DNA of 64,000 bases, from contig NZ_CP142208.1 of assembly GCF_036865545.1 (NCBI RefSeq), forward strand, positions 310,001-374,000, in the 5' to 3' direction. The notes under the pieces are model-generated. The model was not told the origin of the DNA. It was given only the letters and a program-made list of their open reading frames with translations, and ran no database searches. The position numbers and the translations under genes were made by a program. The first letter of the stretch is position 1. Each line of letters opens with the position of its first letter. Of the stretch, positions 49,806-58,782 are shown one piece after another. Source of the stretch: Erwinia sp. E_sp_B01_1 (GTDB lineage Bacteria > Pseudomonadota > Gammaproteobacteria > Enterobacterales > Enterobacteriaceae).

Positions 49806-51314
49806 TTATGAGGCCAGTGAAAGCGCCGGTTTTTTAGCGTGCTCTGCGAGCCATGCGCCCACACGCGCACGTTGCTCTTCGTTCAGCCACATACCGATTT
49901 TGGTCCGGCGCCACAGGGCATCGTCCTGTTCACGCACCCACTCGTTTTCCATCAGATAGCGCAGTTCAGCTTCATAGAAGTGGTGACCAAACAGCTCGCC
50001 TAAATCATCCAGGCTCTTTGCCCCGTCCAACAGCTTTTCAGTGTTGCTGCCGTAAGTACGGGCATAGTGACGAGACATCGCCTCGGTAACGAACGGATAA
50101 CGGCGGCGCAGGCTGGCGGCATAATCATCACGTGAACCGGCAATATCACCGCCTGGCAGCACGCAGGTTTTGGTCCAGGCCGGGCCCGCTTTCGGATAGT
50201 ACTTAGCCAGTTTTTCCATCGCGGCTTCTGCCAGCTTACGGTAAGTGGTGAGCTTGCCACCAAACACCGACAGCAGAGGCGTCTGACCATTATCATCGCG
50301 TACATCCAGCGTGTAATCACGGGTGATGGCCTGAGGTGAATCAGACTCATCGTCACACAGCGGACGAACACCTGAGTAGGACCAGACAATATCTTCTTTG
50401 CTCAACGACTTTTTAAAGTGGTTGTTGAACACATTGAGCAGGTACTCAGTCTCTTTATCGTCGATATGGACGTTTTTCGGATCGCCTTTGTATTCGACAT
50501 CAGTGGTACCAATGATGGAGAACTCATCCATCCACGGGATCACAAACACGATACGGTTATCTTCATTCTGCAGAATGTAGGCCTGCTTCTGCGTATGAAC
50601 GCGCGGCACCACAATATGGCTGCCTTTAATCAGGCGAATGCCGTAAGGCGATTTCAGCTTCAGGCCGTCATCAAACAGCTGTTTAACCCAGGGACCTGCC
50701 GCATTCACCAGGCCTTTAGCGCGCCAGGTAAAGGTTTTGCCGCTGTCGATATCTTCGGCTTCCACCACCCACAGGCCATTTTCACGCCAGGCGCGGGTAA
50801 CTTTGGTACGGGTACGGACTTCGCCACCACGCTTTTCAACTTCCTGCGCGTTAAGCACCACCAGGCGTGCATCATCCACCCAGCAGTCAGAATATTCGAA
50901 TCCGCGCACAATTTCAGGCTTAAGCACAGAATCTGAGCCAAAACGCAACCCTTTACTGGCGGGCAGGCTGGTGCGCTTGCCCAGGTGGTCATACATAAAC
51001 AGGCCGATACGGATCATCCATGCCGGGCGCAGATGCGGACGGTGCGGCAGGCGGAAACGCATCGGGAAAGCGATGTGAGGTGCCATTTTCAGCAGCACTT
51101 CGCGTTCGGCCAGTGCTTCACTGACCAGGCGGAATTCATAATGTTCCAGATAGCGCAGGCCACCATGGATCAGTTTTGAGCTGGCGGAAGAGGTGGCACA
51201 AGCCAAATCCTGCGCTTCCAGCATCAGCACAGACAGGCCGCGACCTGCAGCATCAGCCGCAATGCCAGCGCCGTTGATACCGCCGCCGATTACGATCAAG
51301 TCTTTGGTTTCCAC
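49806..51314 (-). CDS. glpD: GlpD, aerobic glycerol-3-phosphate dehydrogenase
   Basis: A 502-residue FAD enzyme (E. coli 501) at the inner membrane, oxidising glycerol-3-phosphate to dihydroxyacetone phosphate and passing electrons to quinone. The FAD motif DLIVIGGGINGAGIAADAAG is at the N-terminus, with SSKLIHGGLRYLEH and a conserved C-terminal YSGVRPLCDDE. The GTG at 51314 (GGAGGGG upstream) aligns with the E. coli start; the open frame to 51365 crosses the operator and was rejected. Functional link: uses product of Ugp and UgpQ. Confidence 0.95.
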   Translation of the reverse strand: METKDLIVIGGGINGAGIAADAAGRGLSVLMLEAQDLACATSSASSKLIHGGLRYLEHYEFRLVSEALAEREVLLKMAPHIAFPMRFRLPHRPHLRPAWMIRIGLFMYDHLGKRTSLPASKGLRFGSDSVLKPEIVRGFEYSDCWVDDARLVVLNAQEVEKRGGEVRTRTKVTRAWRENGLWVVEAEDIDSGKTFTWRAKGLVNAAGPWVKQLFDDGLKLKSPYGIRLIKGSHIVVPRVHTQKQAYILQNEDNRIVFVIPWMDEFSIIGTTDVEYKGDPKNVHIDDKETEYLLNVFNNHFKKSLSKEDIVWSYSGVRPLCDDESDSPQAITRDYTLDVRDDNGQTPLLSVFGGKLTTYRKLAEAAMEKLAKYYPKAGPAWTKTCVLPGGDIAGSRDDYAASLRRRYPFVTEAMSRHYARTYGSNTEKLLDGAKSLDDLGELFGHHFYEAELRYLMENEWVREQDDALWRRTKIGMWLNEEQRARVGAWLAEHAKKPALSLAS

Positions 51315-51346
51315 GTCATCCCCTCCGGTGTTCGGAATAGTTCTTA

Positions 51347-51366
51347 AATGTTCGTTTTCGAGCATT
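51347..51366. promoter_or_regulatory. GlpR operator upstream of glpD
   Basis: AATGTTCG (51347-51354), TTTT and CGAGCATT (51359-51366) form an inverted repeat with one mismatch, close to the known GlpR half-site ATGTTCG. It lies 33 bp upstream of the glpD start codon, in the glpD/glpE divergent region; GlpR itself is encoded at 52801. Confidence 0.75.
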
Positions 51367-51543
51367 ATAATAATCGTAAACGCGCATTGTTGCCAGCGTT
51401 AACCGAATAAAAACATTTATGCGTGATGCAGGTAACATAATTGAGCAAAGAAAAGGCTGATAACCCTGCAACAGTTCGGGTTATTCCTGGCAACCTTCGC
51501 GTTACAATGGCGCCTGTTTGTCCGACTTTAATGAGAACCCACC

Positions 51544-51873
51544 ATGGAACAATTTGAGTGCATTAGTGTGCAGCAGGCACAGGCACAGCTCGCTGACAGC
51601 AAGGCGCTGTTGGTTGATATTCGCGATCCCCAGAGTTTTGCTGCGGCTCATGCCAGCGGCGCGTTTCATCTGAATAACGATACGCTGCACAGCTTTATCG
51701 GGCAGTCGGATTTCGCTACGCCGGTGCTGGTGATGTGTTATCACGGCAACAGCAGTAAAGGAGCCGCTCAATATCTGCTGACACAAGGTTTTGATCGGGT
51801 TTACAGCATTGATGGTGGCTTTGAAGCCTGGCGGGTTGCGTTCCCGCAGCAGGTGGACGCCGTCACGGTTTAA
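51544..51873 (+). CDS. glpE: GlpE, thiosulfate sulfurtransferase (single-domain rhodanese)
   Basis: A 109-residue rhodanese with the active-site loop CYHGNSS; the catalytic Cys is residue 65 as in E. coli GlpE. It transfers sulfane sulfur from thiosulfate to acceptors such as cyanide or thioredoxin. Divergent from glpD; first gene of glpEGR, 66 bp before glpG. Confidence 0.95.
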   Translation: MEQFECISVQQAQAQLADSKALLVDIRDPQSFAAAHASGAFHLNNDTLHSFIGQSDFATPVLVMCYHGNSSKGAAQYLLTQGFDRVYSIDGGFEAWRVAFPQQVDAVTV

Positions 51874-51939
51874 CTGTATCCCCTTAAACTGTGCGGTATA
51901 CTGTTCTTTCGTTATGATAAACAGGGACTTTCGACGGCG

Positions 51940-52761
51940 ATGATGCGTATCACTGAATTCTCCAACCCTCGCATGGCGCAGGCCTTCGTGGACTATATGG
52001 CAACCCGTGGCATCAGTCTGCGCGTGGAGCACGATAACCATTATACCGTCTGGCTGGATGATGATTCGAAAGTGAATCTGGTCGAAAACGAACTCAGCCA
52101 GTTTATCCGCGAGCCTAATCATCCGCGTTATCAGGCGGCAAGCTGGCATTCCGGCACCACTTCCACCGGGATCCATTATCAGAGCTCGTCGCTGCTGGCT
52201 AACATTCGTCAGCGTGCCGGACCCTTAACGCTGTCAGTGATGGTAATCTCTGTTCTGGTCTATATCCTGATGCAGGTGCTGGGCGATCAGACGGTGATGA
52301 GCTGGCTGGCGTGGCCGGATCAGGATCAGCATTTCCAGCTCTGGCGCTGGTTTACCCATGCGCTGCTGCACTTCTCTGTTCTGCATATCACTTTTAACCT
52401 GATGTGGTGGTGGTATTTGGGAGGCGCCATTGAGAAACGTCTTGGCAGCGGCAAACTGTTTGTCATCCTGCTGATTTCCGCGCTGTTGAGTGGCTGGATG
52501 CAGTCCAAATACAGCGGCGTAATGTTTGGTGGTCTGTCAGGTGCCGTGTATGCCCTGATGGGGTACGCCTGGCTGAAAGGCGAACGCGATCCCGAAAGTG
52601 GAATATTCCTTGAGCGTGGACTGATGGCCTTTGCCGTCGTCTGGCTTGTCGTGGGTTATATGGGCTGGTTTGGCTTGTCCATTGCTAACGCCGCGCACGT
52701 TACCGGGCTGCTGGTAGGTCTGGCGATGGCGTTTGTGGATACCCATAAGAAAAAATCCTGA
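51940..52761 (+). CDS. glpG: GlpG, rhomboid intramembrane serine protease
   Basis: A 273-residue membrane protease (E. coli 276). A soluble N-terminal domain ([15 protein letters not shown]) precedes six membrane segments. The catalytic Ser200 in [13 protein letters not shown] and His253 in [10 protein letters not shown] form the dyad; the L1 loop [19 protein letters not shown] is present. Two start codons, 51940 and 51943, are equally possible. Lies 39 bp before glpR. Confidence 0.95.
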   Translation: MMRITEFSNPRMAQAFVDYMATRGISLRVEHDNHYTVWLDDDSKVNLVENELSQFIREPNHPRYQAASWHSGTTSTGIHYQSSSLLANIRQRAGPLTLSVMVISVLVYILMQVLGDQTVMSWLAWPDQDQHFQLWRWFTHALLHFSVLHITFNLMWWWYLGGAIEKRLGSGKLFVILLISALLSGWMQSKYSGVMFGGLSGAVYALMGYAWLKGERDPESGIFLERGLMAFAVVWLVVGYMGWFGLSIANAAHVTGLLVGLAMAFVDTHKKKS

Positions 52762-52800
52762 AGCATTAATCAGCAGGGATGCCCCGTACAGGAGAGTTTT

Positions 52801-53559
52801 GTGAAGCAAACGCAACGTCATGACGCCATTATCGATCTGGTGCGTCGTCAGGGATATGTCAGTACGGAAGAGCTGGTGGACCATTTTACCGTCAGCCCGC
52901 AGACCATTCGTCGCGACCTGAATGACCTGGCCGAACAGAATAAAATTCAACGCCATCATGGTGGAGCCGCATTGCCTTCCAGCTCGGAAAACACCGCCTG
53001 GCAGGATCGGAAAATGATGTGGTCGGCTGAAAAGGCCCGCATTGCCCAACGGGTTGCCAGCCAGATCCCCGACGGGGCTTCGCTGTTTATCGACATCGGC
53101 ACCACGCCGGAGGCTGTAGCGCACGCTTTGCTCAACCATAGCAACCTGCGGGTAGTCACCAATAACCTCAATGTGGCGATGCTGCTGATGACCAAGCCTG
53201 ATTTCAGCCTGATTGTGGCCGGGGGCGAAGTCAGAACCCGCGATGGCGGGATCATGGGGGAAGCGACGCTGGACTATATCTCTCAGTTCCGTCTGGATTA
53301 CGGCATTCTGGGGATCAGCGGCATTGATATGGATGGTTCCCTGCTGGACTTTGACTATCATGAGGTGCGTACCAAGCGGGCTATCATTGAGAATTCCCGC
53401 TGCGTGATGCTGGTTGCGGACCACTCCAAGTTTGGCCGTAACGCCATGGTCAACCTGGGCAACATGAGCCTGATTGATTACCTCTTCACCGATGAGACAC
53501 CCCCCGCCAGCGTGCTGCAAACCATTGAACAGCACGAAGTCCATCTTGAGCTTTGTTGA
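52801..53559 (+). CDS. glpR: GlpR, DeoR-family repressor of the glycerol-3-phosphate regulon
   Basis: A 252-residue regulator, same length as E. coli GlpR. The N-terminal helix-turn-helix is YVSTEELVDHFTVSPQTIRRDL, and the C-terminal sugar-phosphate sensor domain contains SLFIDIGTTPEAVAHALL. GTG start at 52801 with AGGAGAG upstream. It would act on the operator before glpD and is released by glycerol-3-phosphate. Confidence 0.95.
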   Translation: MKQTQRHDAIIDLVRRQGYVSTEELVDHFTVSPQTIRRDLNDLAEQNKIQRHHGGAALPSSSENTAWQDRKMMWSAEKARIAQRVASQIPDGASLFIDIGTTPEAVAHALLNHSNLRVVTNNLNVAMLLMTKPDFSLIVAGGEVRTRDGGIMGEATLDYISQFRLDYGILGISGIDMDGSLLDFDYHEVRTKRAIIENSRCVMLVADHSKFGRNAMVNLGNMSLIDYLFTDETPPASVLQTIEQHEVHLELC

Positions 53560-53724
53560 TCCGATGTTATGCGGCATGGATGCCGCACTCCCTTCTTTGT
53601 CGCCTCTTTTCCCGCCACTTTATCTTCACTTCCAGTGAGCAATTTTTTCTGTTCCGGTCTTAACTGTAAGGGTTGTAAGCCAGTTTGCACTTCGCTTTAG
53701 CCCATCATTGAAGAAGGAAGCGCT

Positions 53725-55949
53725 ATGTCGCAGCAGAAATCCGGTCAGGTGCATTTCGACGCGGCACTGGACAGGAAAAAATTTGAACAGGAAGCCGCGG
53801 CGGCAGGTATCGCCTCCAAATATATCAACGCCCGGAACGAGCCCGAGGAGATTGCGCTTGAAATTCGTCAGCGTCTGCTGGCTGCAATGTCCGATCAGCG
53901 CAAGGCTGAGCCCGGTCCGGTGCCGCTGTGCAAAGTGTTTATCCGTAAACGCCAGCTTGAGCTCAATGTGGCCGGAAAGGGCGACTATCAGTGGCAACTG
54001 ATGATGGAGAATGGCCGCGAACATACCGGCAAGGTCAGCGCGGATGAAGCTATACGCCTGCCTGCTAACCTGGCGCTGGGGTATCATCAGCTGCAACTCA
54101 GCCAGGGGGAAAAACAGTGGTCATGCCGGATTATCGTGGCACCAAAACGTTGTTTTGAACCAGAGCCGCTGTTGCAGGGGAAAAAGCTTTGGGGTACCTG
54201 CGTCCAGCTTTATACCCTGCGCTCTGAACAGAACTGGGGAATGGGTGATTTTGGTGATTTAAGCCGGATGCTGGCCGAAGTGGCCGATCGCGGGGGCGCG
54301 TTTATCGGCCTGAATCCGATCCATTCGCTCTATCCTGCACTCCCTGAAAATGCCAGTCCTTACAGTCCCTCCTCTCGCCGCTGGTTGAATGTGTTGTACA
54401 TCAACGTGGCTGCCGTGGAGGATTTTCAGCAGGGTAAGGCGGCACAACGCTGGTGGCAGCAGAAAAATACTCAGCAGCGGCTGGCTAAAGCCCGTGAGAG
54501 TGAATGGGTGGATTACGCCCTGGCAGGCGAACTGAAAATTGCCGGACTACGTCATGCGTGGCAGCATTTCAGCCAGCGCAAAAAGCAGGATCCCAGCCAG
54601 ATAATTTTTGAAGAATTTATTGCTCAGGGGGGCAGCAGCCTCTACTGGCAGGCAGCTTATGATGCGCTGCACGCCGCAATGCTGGCGGAAGATCCTGCCC
54701 GCTGGGGCTGGCCTGTCTGGCCGGAAAGCCAGCAGCATCCTCAATCTGATGAGGTACAGCTTTTCTGTCAGCAGCAGGAACAGGAAGTCCGTTTCTGGCT
54801 GTGGCTCCAGTGGCTGGCAAACCGGCAGTTTGATGAGTGCTGGCAGCTGAGCCAGCAGAAAGGGATGCCGGTGGGGTTGTACCGTGATTTGGCCGTAGGC
54901 GTGGCTGAAGGGGGGCAGAAACCTGGTGCGATCGGGAGCTCTATTGTCTTGAAGCTTCTGTGGGCGCGCCGCCGGATATCCTCGGGCCACTGGGACAAAA
55001 CTGGGGCCTGCCGCCCATGGATCCTCACGTAATGACGGCCAGAGGCTATCAGCCGTTTATCGATTTGCTCAGGGCGAATATGGCCAGCTGTGGGGCATTG
55101 CGTATCGATCATGTGATGTCGATGCTGCGTTTGTGGTGGATCCCCAGAGGCGAAACGGCCAATTTCGGTGCCTATATTTACTATCCGGTGGATGACCTGT
55201 TAGCCATTCTGGCGCTGGAAAGCCAGCGTAATAAGTGCATGGTGATTGGCGAAGATTTAGGGACGGTCCCGGTAGAAATCGTTGATTTGCTGCGTAAAAG
55301 CGGGATCTACTCCTGGAAAGTGATGTACTTCGAGCAGGAGAATATGGACCGCTACCGTTCGCCTGCGGCCTGGCCCCGTCAGTCGATGGCCAGCGCCACC
55401 ACGCACGACCTGCCCACGCTGCGGGGCTTCTGGAGTGCAGGCGATCTGAAGCTCGGTGAGAGCCTGGGGCTTTATCCGGACAAAGCCGTGTTGCACAGCC
55501 TGTATCAGGATCGCGCCAGGCAAAAGCAGGCACTGCTGAAAGCGCTCCATCGCTATGGCTGTATGCCACAGCGCAGTGGTAAAGAGGCCAGCCTGATGGA
55601 GATGACGCCTGAGCTGAATCGCGGTATGCAGCGGTTTATTGCTGACAGCAACAGCGCCCTGCTGGGGCTGCAACCGGAAGACTGGCTGGATATGGAGAAG
55701 CCGGTCAATGTGCCGGGCACCACGGATGAGTATCCAAACTGGCGCAGGAAGCTGAGTATGACGCTGGAGGCGATGTTTGAGGACCCACACATCAACAGGT
55801 TGTTGAAAGATCTGAATCGCAGGCGCAAAGCTGAGAAGAAAGCAGGGAGCAAAGCTGAAGAAAAAACAGGGCGTGAGGCTGAGGGAGAAGCAGCAAATGA
55901 AACAGGAAACGAAGTTGAAGAGAAAGCCGTCAGTAAAGGCAGTCAATAA
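53725..55949 (+). CDS. malQ: MalQ, 4-alpha-glucanotransferase (frameshifted mid-gene)
   Basis: A GH77 amylomaltase that disproportionates maltodextrins. The upstream frame (to 55032) and downstream frame (from 54960) join when the G6 run at 54910-54915 gains one G, reading VAEGGAETWCDRELYCL as in E. coli. The joined protein has about 741 residues. All three catalytic acids lie after the shift (RIDHVMSML, VIGEDLGTVP, THDLPTLRG), so a true shift would kill the enzyme. It has a Lys/Glu/Ala-rich tail of roughly 45 residues beyond E. coli MalQ (694). malP and malT are absent here. Confidence 0.9.
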
Positions 55950-55968
55950 AGCGCGCTTTTAAATTAAA

Positions 55969-56017
55969 AACTGCCCCTCAATATGGTGGATGATTCTCCA
56001 GCATTCAGGGGGCAGTT
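55969..56017. other. Long-loop inverted repeat after malQ
   Basis: AACTGCCCC (55969-55977) and GGGGCAGTT (56009-56017) are a perfect 9-bp inverted repeat with a 31-base loop, 19 bp after the malQ stop. With no T-run and a long loop it may be a weak terminator or a relic of a mobile palindrome. Confidence 0.4.
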
Positions 56018-56121
56018 CAGTATTCAGCCAGTTATTGTCACTCACTACAACAGCATTCACAGCCTGACGGTTTAGCCTCACTCAATAAGTGCGTGCTCAC
56101 CGCGCAGTCCATTCATGCCAC

Positions 56122-56697
56122 TCAGTAGAAAGAGTGTTCACCGCGCTGGTGCTCGGTCAGATCGCGAACGCCTTTCAGCTCGGGGAAAGCAGCAAGCAGC
56201 TCTTTCTCGATGCCTTCTTTCAGGGTCACGTCGACCATCGAACAACCGTTACAGCCACCGCCAAATTGCAGAATAGCAAAACCGTCGTCGGTGATCTCCA
56301 TCAGGGAAACCTTACCGCCGTGGCTGGCCAGCTGCGGGTTGATGGTTGCCTGCAGCTGATACTCAACGCGTTCAATCAGCGGGGCATCTTCATTCACTTT
56401 ACGCATTTTGGCGTTAGGCGCTTTCAGGGTCAGCTGAGAACCCAGGTTGTCGGTGACGAAATCGATCTCGGCATCTTCCAGATACGGGGCGCTGAGTTCA
56501 TCTACAAAGGCAGAAAGCTTCTCGAACTTCAGTTCGGTATCTGTGCTCTCAACTGCATCGGGTGGGCAGTAAGAGACACCACACTCCGCAGTAGGGGTAC
56601 CCGGATTAATAACGAATACGCGAATTTGTGTGCCATCTTCCTGTTTCGACAGCAGTTTTGCGAAATGCTCTTGCGCAGAATCAGTAATTAGGATCAT
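56122..56697 (-). CDS. nfuA: NfuA, Fe-S cluster carrier and repair protein
   Basis: A 191-residue protein, same length as E. coli NfuA. The N-terminal half is a degenerate A-type domain, and the C-terminal Nfu domain has the cluster-binding CxxC in [12 protein letters not shown]. It carries 4Fe-4S clusters to target proteins under stress or iron limitation. It follows gntX on the same strand with a 58-bp gap. Confidence 0.96.
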   Translation of the reverse strand: MILITDSAQEHFAKLLSKQEDGTQIRVFVINPGTPTAECGVSYCPPDAVESTDTELKFEKLSAFVDELSAPYLEDAEIDFVTDNLGSQLTLKAPNAKMRKVNEDAPLIERVEYQLQATINPQLASHGGKVSLMEITDDGFAILQFGGGCNGCSMVDVTLKEGIEKELLAAFPELKGVRDLTEHQRGEHSFY

Positions 56698-56755
56698 GGC
56701 GATTGCTCAACAGTTAACTCAATTAATTGAATATATTACGCCCATCGCCGACGCT

Positions 56756-57439
56756 CTACAAGGTTCGGCACAGGCTCCAGACCTGCACGCTGGCGGCACC
56801 CGCGGCCAGCAAAATGCGGCTTATTTCACCTGCCGTACTGCCGGTGGTTACCACATCATCTGTCAGGACGATATGCTGCCCTTTTACCCGGATTTCAACC
56901 CTGAACGCGCCACGTAAATTTTTCCGCCTGGCGATAGCGTTAAGGCTGTGCTGAATTCGGGTCTTTCTCTGCCGTGAAAGGCCGGCAGGGGCATAGTGGC
57001 AGTTCAGCCAGCGAGCCAGCTGACGGGCTACGTCGTCCATCTGATTATAGCCACGCCGCCAGGCGCGCGTTTTATGTAAGGGTACACAGAGCAGGATATC
57101 GGGTCTGCGCAGGTTGTGCTCACGACGGGCAACCAGCCATTTCAGTAAGAGCAGCCGTGCGAGCATCACCGAGAGTGCGGTAGCCTGAGAAAATTTCAGC
57201 CGTTTCACCCACTCCTTTACCGGCGATCGCCACTCGCTGACGAAAATCATCTGCTGCCATGGCGGCGGCTTCAGCAGGCAGGACCTGCACTCGGTTAGCG
57301 CACTGGGTGCCGGGAGCCCACATCGAGGACAGCACCGGGGCAAAGCAGGAAGGTGGCGCAGACAGAAACTGCATAGCCCATGGCGGGAGATCGCCAGCGG
57401 CATCTGACATAGCCAACAGGCGGTGGGCATTGGTAGCAT
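56756..57439 (-). CDS. gntX: GntX, ComF-family phosphoribosyltransferase-like protein
   Basis: A 227-residue protein, same length as E. coli GntX. It has an N-terminal Cys-rich zinc-finger-like region (CWLCQMPL, CPRCGLP, CRSCLLKPP) and a C-terminal PRTase motif VLTDDVVTTGSTAGEI. The ComF family functions in DNA uptake in competent bacteria; the role here is unclear. The ATG at 57439, with GGAGG five bases upstream, was chosen over longer in-frame starts. Confidence 0.9.
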   Translation of the reverse strand: MLPMPTACWLCQMPLAISRHGLCSFCLRHLPALPRCCPRCGLPAPSALTECRSCLLKPPPWQQMIFVSEWRSPVKEWVKRLKFSQATALSVMLARLLLLKWLVARREHNLRRPDILLCVPLHKTRAWRRGYNQMDDVARQLARWLNCHYAPAGLSRQRKTRIQHSLNAIARRKNLRGAFRVEIRVKGQHIVLTDDVVTTGSTAGEISRILLAAGAASVQVWSLCRTL

Positions 57440-57473
57440 AGCGGCCTCCATGGCAAAAACAGGACAATAACGC

Positions 57474-58250
57474 ATGACACAGCTTTACTGGCAGACAATG
57501 GGCACCGGCGATCGCCATCTTGTGATGCTGCACGGATGGGGATTGAATGCCGGTGTCTGGCAGACCGTGGCAGCGCGACTCAGCCCGCATTTTTGTCTGC
57601 ATCTGGTGGATTTGCCGGGCTATGGCCGCAGCAGAGATTTTGCCCCAATGAGCGTGGAGCAGATGGTGGCTACTTTGCTGCCGCAGGCACCTGAGAAGGC
57701 ACTCTGGCTTGGCTGGTCGTTGGGTGGGCTGGTGGCAGGCAAATTGGCCCTGTTGCATCCGGAACGCGTCACTGGTTTGATCACCGTGGCTTCCTCGCCT
57801 CGTTTCTCTGCAACAGAAGCGTGGCCGGGCATTAAACCTGAGACGCTGAGCGGCTTTCAGCATCAGCTCAGCGAAAATTTCCAGCGCACCGTTGAGCGCT
57901 TTCTGGCTTTACAGACTTTGGGCACGGAAAATGCCAGGCAGGATGCCCGTCAGCTGAAAAATATCGTGCTGGAGTTACCTGCGCCCGAAGTGGAGGTGCT
58001 GAATGCCGGGCTGGAGATTTTGCGCACTGTCGATCTCCGTGAAGAGATGAAAGCGTTACAGCGACCTTTGCTGCGTATTTATGGCGCATTAGATGGCCTG
58101 GTTCCGCGCAAAGTGGCGGCATTGCTGGATGAAGCCTGGCCTGACAGCGAGTCGGCGATGATAGAAAAAGCGGCCCACGCCCCCTTTCTTTCCCACCCTG
58201 AAACCTTCTGTCAGCAACTGGTTGATTTCAGCCTGAAAATCAGCCGTTAA
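57474..58250 (+). CDS. bioH: BioH, pimeloyl-ACP methyl ester carboxylesterase
   Basis: A 258-residue alpha/beta hydrolase. The nucleophile is Ser82 in GWSLGG, with the catalytic Asp in YGALDGLVP and the His in [10 protein letters not shown]. It cleaves the methyl ester of pimeloyl-ACP, ending fatty-acid elongation of the biotin precursor. Only 34 bp separate it from the divergent gntX. Confidence 0.95.
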   Translation: MTQLYWQTMGTGDRHLVMLHGWGLNAGVWQTVAARLSPHFCLHLVDLPGYGRSRDFAPMSVEQMVATLLPQAPEKALWLGWSLGGLVAGKLALLHPERVTGLITVASSPRFSATEAWPGIKPETLSGFQHQLSENFQRTVERFLALQTLGTENARQDARQLKNIVLELPAPEVEVLNAGLEILRTVDLREEMKALQRPLLRIYGALDGLVPRKVAALLDEAWPDSESAMIEKAAHAPFLSHPETFCQQLVDFSLKISR

Positions 58251-58299
58251 ACTTCTGTCAAAAACTGGCGAATTAATCATAACGGGTAATAATTATCTG

Positions 58300-58319
58300 G
58301 GTAAGCGGGGTTGCTTACC
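58300..58319 (+). terminator. Short hairpin after bioH
   Basis: GGTAAGC (58300-58306) pairs with GCTTACC (58313-58319), followed by TATTTAC. It lies 50 bp after the bioH stop and before the DUF1471 gene; terminator function is plausible but not strong. Confidence 0.4.
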
Positions 58320-58418
58320 TATTTACCTCTGAGCAGTCCAGGGAGTTGGCCTCATTTTCCTCCCTGTATTCTCATCAAGCGATTGCTTATACCTGAAAAT
58401 AAAACGGGAGTGTCTTTG

Positions 58419-58687
58419 ATGAAAATTTTTAAAACTGTTGTGATTAGCCTGCTGGCAGGCTCGGTTTCCTTTGGTGCCATGGCGGCCAAAGAGGTGACCA
58501 AAGAAGAAGTAGAAACAATGAAGCTGGAAAAAATTGGCACGGTCACCACCACCGCGGAAGCAACCTCCCCGATGGATGCAAAAAAAGATTTGTCTGAGAA
58601 AGCGGATGAGAAGGGGGGAAATACTTCCTGGTCATCGCCGGACGTGAGCATGGTAAGTTCAGTGCCACAGCGGATGTTTATAAATAA
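58419..58687 (+). CDS. DUF1471 (YhcN/BhsA/McbA-like) periplasmic stress protein (frameshifted)
   Basis: A small secreted protein: signal peptide MKIFKTVVISLLAGSVSFGAMA, then EVTKEEVETMKLEKIGTV and DAKKDLSEKADEKGG, typical of DUF1471. As written it diverges after KGG and stops at 58712. One extra base in the G6A3 run at 58613-58621 gives KYFLVIAGREHGKFSATADV and a stop at 58685-58687, for 89 residues, the usual family size and ending. The family is induced by acid, peroxide or metals and affects biofilm. Which paralog it is cannot be decided. Confidence 0.82.
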
Positions 58688-58750
58688 GCTTTATGGACGC
58701 CGGTCGGTTTAACACCCCGGCACACATTGAATAATCAGTGATTTATCTCT

Positions 58751-58772
58751 CAGGCAGGGTTTTCCCTGCCTG
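58751..58772. terminator. Hairpin between convergent genes
   Basis: CAGGCAGGG (58751-58759) pairs with CCCTGCCTG (58764-58772) around a TTTT loop, between the DUF1471 gene and the convergent phosphorylase gene. It probably serves as a shared terminator though T-runs are short. Confidence 0.55.
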
Positions 58773-58782
58773 ATATTAACTT

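Noticed and set aside
50418..50936. Plus-strand frame of 172 residues inside glpD
   Set aside because: Antisense to conserved FAD dehydrogenase coding sequence.
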